Shown here: positions 1-9,109 of the stretch, piece after piece
How the letters are laid out: the number at the start of each line of letters is the position of its first letter
Numbering within the stretch: position 1 is the first letter of the stretch
Assembly: GCF_029027585.1 (NCBI RefSeq)
Contig: NZ_CP093397.1
Location: 310,001 to 374,000, forward strand
DNA: 64,000 nucleotides
Origin: Sulfurimonas sp.
GTDB taxonomy: Bacteria > Campylobacterota > Campylobacteria > Campylobacterales > Sulfurimonadaceae
Direction: 5' to 3'
Notes under the pieces: model-generated
Told to the model about the DNA's origin: nothing
Seen by the model: the letters and a program-made list of their open reading frames with translations, nothing else
Databases searched by the model: none
Position numbers and translations under genes: made by a program

Positions 1-43
1 ACCACTATTGAAAGTATACTATAAACTTGCTAAGTGTTATTAC

Positions 44-1039
44 TTAAAATTGGTAGGAGTACATAAATCCACCAAATGTATCAGGGCTACCTTGTTTGTA
101 TGTATATGCTGATTGAGATTGGTAAAAATATGTAATTTTATGAACATTGTATAATAAATCTATACCGATATATAAAGAGGCATTAAAAACTCTTTTACTA
201 GTTTCATATCCTTCATCTTTTGCTTTATCTAAAATATATGAATATGCTAATAGTTCTCCATTTAGTCCTGCACTTAATGCCCATCCAAAACCACGATTCT
301 GCTTTGCAAGTTGAAGAAGAGATGCTTCTTCTCTTAAGTATGGATAATGTACATTAAAATTTTCTACATAGTTCTCGCCTACACGAAACATAGTTCCAAC
401 AAAAACATCTGCTATAAAATTACCAATATTAAGACCATAGTGGTTAAACCAGTCCATACTTAAGCCTTCATTTTTATGTGATTTCCAACTTATATCACCA
501 TGTCTAAATAAAGCATTTACTGTATATTGTGTCCCTAGTTGTGTATCCCAACCCTTTAATTTTTCATTTCCAATAAGAGTATGGAATCCATTTTGGACTT
601 GCTCTCCAAGAGCTTCTTCTCCGACAACACCAACCTCAATTCTAAACTCGTTAAAACTATTTGTATTCCACTCAAAGAGATAAGCAGAGAGTGCTAAATA
701 TCCAGCATAAGGAATATCATCATATTGAGGGATCGAGATTGTTGTATCCATAGGTGTTATTATTATCTGAGAAATACTTATACCAAGATTATAATGAGAA
801 TTTATCTCACTAATTTTAAGAGGATTTTTATCAGCGATACTTAGTATTAAAGATAAATAATTTTCTTCAGTACAATTATCATCTCGATTAAATGTATCAT
901 CAAGCCAGCTTATCGCCACCCCATTTGTAAAGTGTTGATCAGTTCCTGCAAAAAAATCATTGTTAAATTGAAATGAAAACTGATCAGCATTTAGTGTAGA
1001 TACAAGCACTAAGAGCAATAATTTTTTTATATATTTCAT
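44..1039 (-). CDS. LpxR-family (DUF2219) outer-membrane lipid A deacylase-like protein
   Basis: The 331-residue product starts with a signal peptide (residues 1-18, ending LNA) and then reads FQFNNDFFAGTDQHFTNG, the N-terminal Asn-Asp and Thr/Phe-Asn-Gly signature of the LpxR/DUF2219 family. Alternating strands through the rest and a terminal Phe fit an outer-membrane beta-barrel. LpxR removes the 3'-acyloxyacyl group of lipid A in Salmonella and Helicobacter; here the activity is inferred from family only. The gene begins 13 bp after the RND pump stop on the same strand, so it is probably the last gene of the efflux operon, which would tie envelope remodelling to efflux induction. No clear Shine-Dalgarno sequence is visible. 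Confidence 0.75.
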   Translation of the reverse strand: MKYIKKLLLLVLVSTLNADQFSFQFNNDFFAGTDQHFTNGVAISWLDDTFNRDDNCTEENYLSLILSIADKNPLKISEINSHYNLGISISQIIITPMDTTISIPQYDDIPYAGYLALSAYLFEWNTNSFNEFRIEVGVVGEEALGEQVQNGFHTLIGNEKLKGWDTQLGTQYTVNALFRHGDISWKSHKNEGLSMDWFNHYGLNIGNFIADVFVGTMFRVGENYVENFNVHYPYLREEASLLQLAKQNRGFGWALSAGLNGELLAYSYILDKAKDEGYETSKRVFNASLYIGIDLLYNVHKITYFYQSQSAYTYKQGSPDTFGGFMYSYQF

Positions 1040-1052
1040 AAGATTATTCTTA

Positions 1053-4000
1053 TTATTTAATTTTTTTTACTTCATAAAACTTTTTCAAAAATCTATCTAC
1101 GGGATTTATAAGTTTATACATTACAGGGACAACAAGCAAAGTTAAAACCATAGAACTGATTAATCCTCCAATGATAGAAATAGACATTGGTGCTTTAGTT
1201 TCACTTCCAAGACCATCTCCAATAGCTAGTGGAAGCATTGCAAATACCATAGCTACAGTTGTCATTAGTATCGGTCTTAATCTCTTCTCACCAGCTTCTA
1301 TGAGTGCCTCATCCGCATTTTTTCCTCTAGCCATAGCGCCATTTGCAAAATCCACAAGAAGTACTGCATTTTTCCCAACCATTCCCATAAGCAACATAAA
1401 CCCAATCATAACAAAAAGACTAAATTGTAAGCCTGAAATATAAAGAGCCAACAAAACACCTATAATACTAAGAGGAAGTGCCATCATAATTATAATAGGC
1501 TGAATAAGGGACTCATATAAAATAGCTAAAATAATATACATTAAAATCACAGAAAGACCGATAGCGACACCAAAAGCTTTACCTGTTTTTTCCATCTCTT
1601 CTGCAAAGCCTGTAAATCTATAAGTAACACCTTCTGGTAATAATTCATCAATTTTAGCTCTAGTATATGAAACTGCTCCACCTAAATCAAGACCAAAGAG
1701 GTCAGAGAATACTGTAATTTGTCTTTGTCTATCAAAGTGATTTATAGATGCCATAGCCTCACTTGAAGTTAAGGTAACAAGCCCGTCTAAATATATCATT
1801 TCTCCATTTACTCCACGAAGCTGAATCTTTTTAATATCCTCAATTCCAACTCTATTTTCATCATTAAACCTCAGCGTAATGTTATACTGTTTTCCATATT
1901 CTTCAAAGTAAGAAATCTCTATATCACTTGAAAATGCTGTCGATATTGCTTGAGCAATCTTAGATGCAGAGATACCATATCTATTTGCATTGTGTCTAAG
2001 TATATTTATATCTATTTGAGGTTTCATATCATCAAGATTAGTATCTATATCAACAAAACCTTCTTTTTGTGCCATATACTCAGTTAAGTTCTTTTTTGCT
2101 ATTTTCAATTTATCAAAAGAGTCAGATTTTAAAACTATCTGATAAGGGACAGATGCACCAGCACCTTTTATATTTGGAATAGCAGCAGCTGTTATAAACA
2201 TCTTTTCTGAAAACTGTTTTAACATCTTTCTAAAATTTTGAGTTATCTCTTCTTGAGTCAATACTCTAGTGTCTTTTTCTAGCAACTTAACATATATAAT
2301 GGCTTTATGTTTTTCTTGTGCAGTTGTATATCCAATATTAAGAGTTGTATAAACTACATTTTTATTCTCTTTAACTGCATTTTCAACTATTTTTGATTGT
2401 CTAATCATCTCTTTTAAAGATATATCTGAAACAGCCTTTATCTTTATCTCCAACTCTGATTTATCCTCTTTTGGTATAAAGTCCATGCCTATTTTTGGAA
2501 ATAAACTCAGAGATGCAAAGAAAACAATAAAAACAAAAATAAGTGTACTTACTTTAAATCTCAACACAAACTTTAGAATTTTTTCATAAATCTTCTCTAT
2601 CGCAACAAAGATAACTTCAGTTTTATCATAAAACTTACTCTCACCCTTTTTTAAAACTCTCGCACTAATACTAGGTATGAAGCTAAGAGCAATTGTGTAA
2701 GAAATAATAATCGCAAAACTAACTGTCATGGCAAATGACTCAAAAAACTTTCCAACTATACCACTCATCATAGACACAGGAATAAAAACAGCTAAAAGCA
2801 TCGCTGAGATTGCTAAAATGGTAAAAGCCATCTCTTTTGTTCCTTCAACTGCTGCTTCGAGTTTTCCCATGCCTTCTTCCATCTTTTTATAAACATTCTC
2901 AATCACAACAATAGCATCATCAATTATAATACCAATAGCTAAAGTCAACCCAATTAAAGTCATCTTATTTAAATCAAATCCCATATAATCCATCAAAGCA
3001 AAAGTACCCATGATAGATGCTGGAATAGAAAGAGCTGACACAAGAGTTATAGTTAAGTTTCTTAAAAATACAAAGACTATAATTGCAGCTAAAATCGCCC
3101 CATAAATAAGGTCAAACTCAACATCCTTTAATGAGTTAACAATAAATGGTGCTGTATCGTTTAAAACTTTGACTTCATACTTTTCACCAGATAATATTTG
3201 CAACTCAGGGACAACTGCTCTTACGCGCTTTACTATATCTATAGTATTTGTACCTGATATTTTTTGTACTTCAAGCATTACACCCTCAACACCATCATAA
3301 GAGGCATAACTTTTAGCATCACTAAGAGTATCTTCAACTACTGCTATATCTTTTAATTTAATGTCATCTTTAATTTTAATATTTTCAAGTTCTTCCACAC
3401 TTAAAGCATCTGACTTTGTTTTTAAAATAAACTCTTGCGTTGAAGTTATTAGTTTTCCACCACCAATTTTTACATTTTCATTTTTTACAATTTCATTTAA
3501 TTCACGAATAGTTATACCAAACTTGTTTAATAGTCTAGGATTTGGAAATATTTTAATCTCTCTTTCTTGATAACCTATAATATTTACACCACCAACTCCA
3601 TTAATTTTTTGCAGTTTTGGTTTTACTTTTTCATCTGCAAAAACCATTAGGTTTTCAACTGTATTAGATTTAGCAGTAACAAAAATATTTACTATAGATG
3701 CCCCACCAATATCAAGCTTACTTACAAGTGGAGTTTTCGCATCTCTAGGAAGAATAACTGCTGAAACTTTATCTCTAACATCATTTGTAGCTTCATTTAT
3801 CTCTCTTTCAAGAAAGAACTTAATAGTAACTACACTTATACCTTCACTACTGCTTGATATAATACTATCAACCCCACCGATGCTAGATACTGCTTCTTCT
3901 ATCTTATCTGTAACTTGAGATTCAATAGTACTAGCTTCAGCTCCTGGGTAAATCGTTTTGATTGTAACGATAGGGAAGTCAACATTTGGAAATAAAGATG

Positions 4001-4094
4001 AAGGCATAGATTTATAACTCATCATTCCAAATATAACTAAGGTAATAACATACATGAGAGTTGTTATTGGTTTATTAATTGCATATTTATACAT
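1053..4094 (-). CDS. RND-family efflux pump inner-membrane permease
   Basis: At 1013 residues this has the usual AcrB/HAE1 length. It starts MYKYAINKPITTLMYVITLV (cytoplasmic N-terminus, TM1), then a large periplasmic porter domain, a TM block containing GLTLAIGIIIDDAIVVIENV (the TM4 motif with the proton-relay Asp-Asp pair), a second porter domain, and a final TM block with GMVGKNAVLLVDFAN. The Asp pair in TM4 favours organic-substrate (HAE) pumps over heavy-metal CzcA pumps. It lies 5 bp after the adaptor gene and belongs to the tetR-tolC-adaptor-pump operon. It looks intact. Substrate cannot be read from the sequence. Confidence 0.93.
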   Translation of the reverse strand: MYKYAINKPITTLMYVITLVIFGMMSYKSMPSSLFPNVDFPIVTIKTIYPGAEASTIESQVTDKIEEAVSSIGGVDSIISSSSEGISVVTIKFFLEREINEATNDVRDKVSAVILPRDAKTPLVSKLDIGGASIVNIFVTAKSNTVENLMVFADEKVKPKLQKINGVGGVNIIGYQEREIKIFPNPRLLNKFGITIRELNEIVKNENVKIGGGKLITSTQEFILKTKSDALSVEELENIKIKDDIKLKDIAVVEDTLSDAKSYASYDGVEGVMLEVQKISGTNTIDIVKRVRAVVPELQILSGEKYEVKVLNDTAPFIVNSLKDVEFDLIYGAILAAIIVFVFLRNLTITLVSALSIPASIMGTFALMDYMGFDLNKMTLIGLTLAIGIIIDDAIVVIENVYKKMEEGMGKLEAAVEGTKEMAFTILAISAMLLAVFIPVSMMSGIVGKFFESFAMTVSFAIIISYTIALSFIPSISARVLKKGESKFYDKTEVIFVAIEKIYEKILKFVLRFKVSTLIFVFIVFFASLSLFPKIGMDFIPKEDKSELEIKIKAVSDISLKEMIRQSKIVENAVKENKNVVYTTLNIGYTTAQEKHKAIIYVKLLEKDTRVLTQEEITQNFRKMLKQFSEKMFITAAAIPNIKGAGASVPYQIVLKSDSFDKLKIAKKNLTEYMAQKEGFVDIDTNLDDMKPQIDINILRHNANRYGISASKIAQAISTAFSSDIEISYFEEYGKQYNITLRFNDENRVGIEDIKKIQLRGVNGEMIYLDGLVTLTSSEAMASINHFDRQRQITVFSDLFGLDLGGAVSYTRAKIDELLPEGVTYRFTGFAEEMEKTGKAFGVAIGLSVILMYIILAILYESLIQPIIIMMALPLSIIGVLLALYISGLQFSLFVMIGFMLLMGMVGKNAVLLVDFANGAMARGKNADEALIEAGEKRLRPILMTTVAMVFAMLPLAIGDGLGSETKAPMSISIIGGLISSMVLTLLVVPVMYKLINPVDRFLKKFYEVKKIK

Positions 4095-4099
4095 AAAAA

Positions 4100-4852
4100 T
4101 TACTTATCATCAGGTACTAAAATATACCCATCTCCAAACAAACCAACTATAAAATTTTTAACTTTTACTTCTGCTTTGATTTTTCTGTTTTCTGAGTTAG
4201 CATATGGATAAACTTTCGATATTTTTCCAGTATATACTTTTTTATCCCCATTAACGGTGTATTTTACACTGTTGCCAATTCTAACCTTTTTCCAATACTT
4301 CTGATCAAACTCTAAAATCAATTTTCTATCTATTTGACTTTGAATCTTAAAAACAGTACGGAGCATCATCCCACTTACAACATCACCAACTTCTACACTT
4401 TTTTCAAATATCACACCATCAAAAGGAGCTTTTATAAGTGTTCTATCTAAGAGTGATTGCTGATAAGCAAGATTTGCTTCAGCTCGTACAATAGCAACTT
4501 TTGCTTTTTCATATGTTAATAGATATTTATCAAATTTTGCTTCATCTATTAAGTCTTTTATTAAAAGCTGTCTTTCATAGTCTTTTTTAGCATATTTTAG
4601 TGTAACCTCAGCATCTTTAAGTGAAGCTTTTGCTATTTGAAGAGAAGCTTTTAGATCATCATTTTGCAACTCTACTAATTTTTGACCTTTTTTTACTCTA
4701 CTTGAAACATCAACAAAAACTTTATTTACAATTCCACTAGAGTAAAAAGCTAAATTTGCACTTTTTTTTGCCTCTATGCTAAATGTTGCATATATTTCTG
4801 CGGCATTTAAACTCGCCATTAACACCATTAAACTTAAAATTATTCTTGTCAT
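4100..4852 (-). CDS. RND efflux periplasmic adaptor (membrane fusion) protein
   Basis: This 250-residue exported protein has a signal peptide ending LNAAEI, a lipoyl-like half motif (GIVNKVFVDVSSRVKKGQKL), a coiled-coil hairpin of roughly residues 60-130 (ASLKDAEVTLKYAKKDYERQ), the second lipoyl half (LIKAPFDGVIFEKSVEVGDVV) and a beta-barrel domain. It bridges pump and outer-membrane channel. It is short for the family, with little membrane-proximal domain. Its start overlaps the stop of the tolC-like gene by 4 bp (ATGA), indicating translational coupling. Confidence 0.9.
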   Translation of the reverse strand: MTRIILSLMVLMASLNAAEIYATFSIEAKKSANLAFYSSGIVNKVFVDVSSRVKKGQKLVELQNDDLKASLQIAKASLKDAEVTLKYAKKDYERQLLIKDLIDEAKFDKYLLTYEKAKVAIVRAEANLAYQQSLLDRTLIKAPFDGVIFEKSVEVGDVVSGMMLRTVFKIQSQIDRKLILEFDQKYWKKVRIGNSVKYTVNGDKKVYTGKISKVYPYANSENRKIKAEVKVKNFIVGLFGDGYILVPDDK

Positions 4853-6076
4853 CTTATAAACTCCTCTATATTTTTTCCTGCATAGTAATAGTAAGTTGCA
4901 AAAGCGACTTCCAAGTCATTTAACGATGTTTCATATAAGGCTTTAGCAGTTGTTTGAGAGCTTAAAGCATCTAGGTAAACAACATTATCAACTATCCCTG
5001 CATCATATTTTTTACTAATTGTTAAAAAATGCACTATTCGCAGATTTTAAAGCACTTTTTGCACTTTTTATTTTAATATTACTTATATTTATTCTTATAA
5101 TTGCCAATTCATATTGCATCTGCTGTTCTTTATGTGCGTATGCTACTTGCGTACTTACAACTTGAGAGTTAATCATTAACGCCTCTTTGTTTTTAGATAC
5201 TGTCCCCATATCAAAAAGTCGCATATTTAAAGAGAGCATGATTTTATTTTGATTGTCCAAACCTTTTGGATGAAGAGCATCTGTATTATTGTACCCATAA
5301 GCACTATAAGTATCTTCTACTTTTATATTTGGATAGTAAACACTGTCTATTGATTTTGCTCCATCAACTAGTGCATCCTTTTGAGCCATTAAAGATTTTG
5401 TACTATCTATTAGTTGCATATCTGACTGGGCATATTCTTTAAAACTAGATTTATCTAAAGATATGATTTTTTTGCCAACATTAAGTTCTAGTGCTTTATG
5501 AATTGTAAGTATTTGCAAACGAATCGATTCCATCTCAAAAATATTTGTATCATAAGCTGCTTGTAGTCTATCTACATCATCACTTGTTGCGAGTTTTGCA
5601 GTGAAAAATCTTTTCATTCTAGTTAACTGTTCTTGTAAAGATTTTTTAGCTTCATCTCTAGATGCTAAGGTCGCTTGTAAACTTTTTATATTAAAAAAAT
5701 TCTCTGTTATTTTTAAACCTAAACTCTTTTTCGTAGATGCTAAATCAAACTCTGAAGCTTTATGTTCATTTTTACTTTGAGAAAGTAAGTTAGATTTGTT
5801 TCCACCATCATATATATCAAACGAGAGTTTCGCATATCCACTGTATATGTCACCTGCTTGCATAGGTGTTCTTTCATTTAAATTTTGATAAAATGCACCA
5901 ACATCTAAGGTTGGATAGTAAGCACTTTTTCTTGCATCTACTAAACTCTTTTTTGACTCTTTAGAGTAAGTTTTCGACACAACTAAATCACTGTTTGTAC
6001 TAGCAAATTCTAAAAGTGATTTTAAACTATCTCCATATAAAAAAATTGGGACTAAAAATATTAAAAATCTTAGCAT
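4849..6076 (-). pseudogene. TolC-family outer-membrane efflux channel, single-base frameshift near the 3' end
   Basis: The N-terminal 353 codons (5015-6076) encode a signal peptide (ending LYGDSL) and the TolC two-repeat coiled-coil fold, and stop after KSANSAFFNN. The C-terminal part lies in another frame (4849-5034) and continues without loss: TISKKYDAGIVDNVVYLDAL is the usual final TolC helix. The switch falls on a six-base A run on the plus strand (5024-5029; T6 in the gene). Removing one T gives SANSAFLTISKKYDAGIVDN, a continuous protein of about 408 residues. It overlaps the tetR stop by 7 bp and the adaptor start by 4 bp. It could be a true mutation, a slippage site or a sequencing error. 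Confidence 0.85.
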
Positions 6077-6669
6077 TGTTTCACCTCTATTAACTCAAAT
6101 ATAGCATCTATGTAATTTTCTAACTCTTCTTGAAGATTATTTATAGAGTTTGTTGCAGCATCTGAAATAAATAAACCTTCTGATGTTACAAATATCCCTT
6201 TTACTAGTTTTCTAGCTTGAGGAATTAACTCACCATTTTCTATACCATCTTCAATAATTTTTTCAAACCACGCATAATACCCATCAAAACATTGAGTTTG
6301 AAACTCAATCATTTTTTCATCAGGAGAACTCAAAGAGATAGAAATAAACTCTTTATATAGTCCTCTAAGTTCCATATCTTCCTCACTATAAAAAAATGTA
6401 TTAAAGAGTTTAATTTTTTCTTTTGTTATTGTCGTTTGCGAGATTCTTTTTTCTACCAAAATATTTCGCTCATGTATCATTATGTTTACAATTTCAAAAA
6501 CAATATCTTCTTTATTTTTAAAATAATCATAAAGAGTGCCTTTACCAACACCTGCTGTTTTAGCAATTTGAGAAATTGTTAGATTTTTAATACCCTGAGT
6601 GAAAAAAAGTTCTTTACAAGAAAGTGCTATATCTCTTCGTTTTTGTACTTTGTCTACTATAATTGCCAT
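6070..6669 (-). CDS. TetR-family transcriptional repressor of the efflux operon
   Basis: The 199-residue protein has an N-terminal helix-turn-helix at about residues 11-55 (LTISQIAKTAGVGKGTLYDYFKNKEDI, split across helices), the TetR signature, followed by an all-helical ligand-binding and dimerisation domain. It is the first gene of the tetR-tolC-adaptor-RND operon and probably represses it through the palindrome at 6688-6706. An AAGGA ribosome site sits 6 nt before the ATG. The inducing ligand cannot be inferred. Confidence 0.92.
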   Translation of the reverse strand: MAIIVDKVQKRRDIALSCKELFFTQGIKNLTISQIAKTAGVGKGTLYDYFKNKEDIVFEIVNIMIHERNILVEKRISQTTITKEKIKLFNTFFYSEEDMELRGLYKEFISISLSSPDEKMIEFQTQCFDGYYAWFEKIIEDGIENGELIPQARKLVKGIFVTSEGLFISDAATNSINNLQEELENYIDAIFELIEVKQC

Positions 6670-6687
6670 ACTTGTCCTTAAATATAA

Positions 6688-6706
6688 ATGACTGACTGTC
6701 GGTCAT
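6688..6706. promoter_or_regulatory. TetR-type operator palindrome before the efflux operon
   Basis: ATGACTGACTGTCGGTCAT is a 19-bp palindrome about the central T at 6697 with one mismatched pair (6693/6701), of the form TGAC-N-GAC-N-GTC-N-GTCA. It lies 18 bp before the tetR start. Reading the minus strand, a TATATT hexamer follows directly and could be the -10 box, which would place the palindrome in the promoter spacer, where a bound repressor would exclude RNA polymerase. Binding by the adjacent TetR protein is inferred. Confidence 0.8.
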
Positions 6707-6760
6707 TGAAAAGAATTGTATATTTTTAATGCTTAAATAATAATAAAATCTACAGTATTT

Positions 6761-7129
6761 TTATTCACTTTTGGATATAGGAATTGATTGTATAGAATCA
6801 GGTAAAGATATAGAGGCTCTTATAGCACTAAAAAGAGAACCTTTGTTTATCCATACTTCTTTTTCATTCTCTATAGCAGTAGCTACTGCTGTAAACTTTA
6901 TTGGTAAATTTTCAATATCATTATCACCAATCATCTCTTCTAGCGTACCCATAAGTTTATCGCCTGAAACAAGTCCACCAGAACCTTTAAAATCTAAAAG
7001 CTTTAACATATCAAAGGTATCGATATTCTCAAGTCATTATATATATATATCTAATTTCCCAGCGGCATAAAAACCACCTATTAAAGCCCCTATTGAACAG
7101 CCTGAAATTGACTCTATTTTATACAAGTA
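6761..7129 (-). pseudogene. Degraded patatin-like phospholipase remnant
   Basis: Two pieces of a bacterial patatin survive. The first (about 7041-7129) encodes IESISGCSIGALIGGFYAAG, the nucleophile elbow G-x-S-x-G of the family. The second, in another frame (6761-7009 and slightly upstream), encodes FDMLKLLDFKGSGGLVSGDK and IRASISLP, then ends abruptly. A one-base loss around 7034 separates them, the first ~30 residues with the glycine-rich oxyanion loop are absent, and everything after SISLP, including the DGG motif with the catalytic Asp, is missing. With three separate defects it cannot be functional. Confidence 0.8.
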
Positions 7130-7158
7130 TTAATGATACTGATTTTTGCTTCATTGTA

Positions 7159-7536
7159 TTAGTTATTTATTAGTGCTACTGCATCTATCTCAACAAGAGC
7201 ATTTTTTGGGAGTGTTTTTACAGCAACTGTTGCGCGAGCTGGTTTATGTGAACCAAATGCTTCTTCATATATTTCATTTATAACACTGAAGTCATCCATA
7301 GATGCTATAAAGATAGTAGTTTTTACTACCTGACTCATAGAACTACCAGCTTCTTCTAAAACAGCTTGTAAATTATTTAAAACTTGTTTAGTTTGAATCA
7401 CCACATCATCTTCTAGCATAACACCCTCTGGAGTAAGTGCGATTTGACCAGAAGTATAAACCATGCCATTTGCTACAACTGCTTGTGAGTATGGTCCTAT
7501 GGCTGATGGTGCTTTTTTAGTTTGAACAAATTTCAT
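7159..7536 (-). CDS. ridA: RidA family reactive intermediate/imine deaminase
   Basis: The 125-residue protein is full length for RidA/YjgF/UK114. It shows SAIGPYSQAVVANGMVYTSG near the start and ARATVAVKTLPKNALVEIDA near the end, including the conserved Arg and Glu of the intersubunit active site. RidA hydrolyses reactive enamine/imine intermediates released by PLP enzymes such as threonine dehydratase. It starts at the base next to the dapE stop, so the two are co-transcribed. Confidence 0.93.
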   Translation of the reverse strand: MKFVQTKKAPSAIGPYSQAVVANGMVYTSGQIALTPEGVMLEDDVVIQTKQVLNNLQAVLEEAGSSMSQVVKTTIFIASMDDFSVINEIYEEAFGSHKPARATVAVKTLPKNALVEIDAVALINN

Positions 7537-8631
7537 CTAGTAATCCTTGATTAATTTTTTAAATACTTCATAAAGTTCTACAACTTCTTTTGATGTCGTT
7601 CTTTCATTTACAGCATGAATGGTGTCATTTATAACTCCAAACTCTATAACATCTATGCCAAGTGGTGCCATAAATCTAGCATCTGAAGTACCACCTGCTG
7701 TTGAGTGTTTAGGTTTTATACCTGTTACACTTTCTATGGCTGCATCTATGTGTTTAACTATTTTCGTATCTGTATCTGTTTTGAAAGGGTATGAGCCTTG
7801 TGTGAGTTTTAACTCAAAGTCTAAACCTTCTAAGTTTTTTTCTACAAATGCTCTAACTTCTTTCCCCGTTGTAAGAGTTGTGTTTCTGACATTAAACATC
7901 ATGTCGAGATGATTTGGTGTTACATTTGTTACTTGCATACCTGAACGAATATCTGTTATAACAAATTTACTAGGAGAGAAAAACTCATCTCCATCATCTA
8001 AATTAATCCCTGCCATATCAAAAAGTCTAGATGCTATATTGTGTATAGGGTTTATAGCTTTTTCTGGGTAAGCTGCGTGACCTTGTTTCCCTTTTAAAGT
8101 TATATAACCATTTATAGAACCTCTTCTTCCTACCTTTATAGCATCTCCAAATCGTTCTTCACAAGTTGGTTCAGCAACAACAACAACATCTGGGAGCATA
8201 GAATTTTTTTCTAAATACTCTAGCATTTTCACAGTTCCATAAGTAGCATCGCCCTCTTCATCAGAAGTTAAAAGAAGTGAAAGAGTTCCATTAAAATCTT
8301 TTACCTCTTTTACAGCCTGAGTAAATGCAGCCACACCACTTTTCATATCTTGAGTGCCACGACCATAGATATATCCATCTAGTTGTGTAGCTTCATAAGG
8401 ATTTGTATTCCACCCTTCTCCAGCAGGAACAACATCAACATGTCCCGCAAAGCACAGATGCTCACCTTCTGAGAACTTCTTATAAATAAAAAGATTTTTC
8501 ACATCTTCTATATCTACTCGTATGGCTTTAAAATCTGGTAAATATATTTGAATAAACTCTAAAAGTCCACCATCATCAGGTGTTTCACTTTTTTTTGAAA
8601 CCATATATTTGAAAAGTTCTAAGGTGTTCAT
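7537..8631 (-). CDS. dapE: Succinyl-diaminopimelate desuccinylase
   Basis: This 364-residue M20 metallopeptidase-family enzyme hydrolyses N-succinyl-LL-diaminopimelate in lysine and peptidoglycan precursor synthesis. Metal-binding and catalytic motifs are visible: CFAGHVDVVPAGEGW (His and the Asp two residues on), GRGTQDMKSGVAAF (bridging Asp), TSDEEGDATYGT (catalytic Glu-Glu) and STAGGTSDARF. Length and motif order match DapE rather than other M20 enzymes. It is followed directly by ridA and preceded by a small lipoprotein gene. Confidence 0.94.
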   Translation of the reverse strand: MNTLELFKYMVSKKSETPDDGGLLEFIQIYLPDFKAIRVDIEDVKNLFIYKKFSEGEHLCFAGHVDVVPAGEGWNTNPYEATQLDGYIYGRGTQDMKSGVAAFTQAVKEVKDFNGTLSLLLTSDEEGDATYGTVKMLEYLEKNSMLPDVVVVAEPTCEERFGDAIKVGRRGSINGYITLKGKQGHAAYPEKAINPIHNIASRLFDMAGINLDDGDEFFSPSKFVITDIRSGMQVTNVTPNHLDMMFNVRNTTLTTGKEVRAFVEKNLEGLDFELKLTQGSYPFKTDTDTKIVKHIDAAIESVTGIKPKHSTAGGTSDARFMAPLGIDVIEFGVINDTIHAVNERTTSKEVVELYEVFKKLIKDY

Positions 8632-8634
8632 GTA

Positions 8635-8982
8635 TTATTTTGCTTGTGGATTTTCATAAAATATATAAGAAGTTGCATAATCACTTATCTCAAAATAAAG
8701 CTTTTTCTCACCTGCATCTGCTTTAAGATTTTGGTTTTCATCTAAGATGCCATAACCATATCTGTAAGTTCTAGATGCTCCACCTTGTGTTGCTTCTGCG
8801 GTTGATAATTTATCTATGTTTATAAATCTTTTCACAAGTTTTTCACCCATATAAATATCCAAGACTCCATTAGTTCCTGTCCAATTTTGGATACTTCTGC
8901 CTATCTTATTTTGTGTTTCTTGTGTACATCCACTAAACATAAGTGCCAATGCAACTGTTGATAATAGTATTAATTTTTTCAT
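8635..8982 (-). CDS. Small lipoprotein of unknown function
   Basis: The 115-residue product has a lipoprotein signal peptide (MKKLILLSTVALALMFSGCT, lipobox FSGC with Cys19). The mature part includes GASRTYRYGYGILDENQNLK and resembles a small beta-rich periplasmic domain; I do not recognise a family. It lies 3 bp upstream of dapE on the same strand and is probably co-transcribed, though nothing links it to lysine synthesis. A role in the cell envelope is all that can be proposed. Confidence 0.75.
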   Translation of the reverse strand: MKKLILLSTVALALMFSGCTQETQNKIGRSIQNWTGTNGVLDIYMGEKLVKRFINIDKLSTAEATQGGASRTYRYGYGILDENQNLKADAGEKKLYFEISDYATSYIFYENPQAK

Positions 8983-9000
8983 ATTTTATTCCTTATCTTA

Positions 9001-9024
9001 AAAAAAGTAATTATACACTTTTTT
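9001..9024 (-). terminator. Possible A/T-rich terminator hairpin after the pseudokinase-cytochrome gene
   Basis: AAAAAAGT (9001-9008) and ACTTTTTT (9017-9024) pair over 8 bp around an 8-nt loop. On the minus strand the hairpin ends in a U run, about 85 bp after the stop at 9110. Its low GC content makes this tentative. Confidence 0.35.
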
Positions 9025-9109
9025 GGTTAAAAATGCTTTTTCTTATATTTATAGGTGATGTATTATGACTATCTTGTCTCAGATTTTTTCAAGAGTGAGG
9101 AGCTACTTT

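Noticed and set aside
5015..5034. Programmed ribosomal frameshift at the T6 run in tolC
   Set aside because: The needed shift is +1, whereas a T-run slippery site would favour -1, and no stimulatory structure is evident. Mutation or error is simpler.
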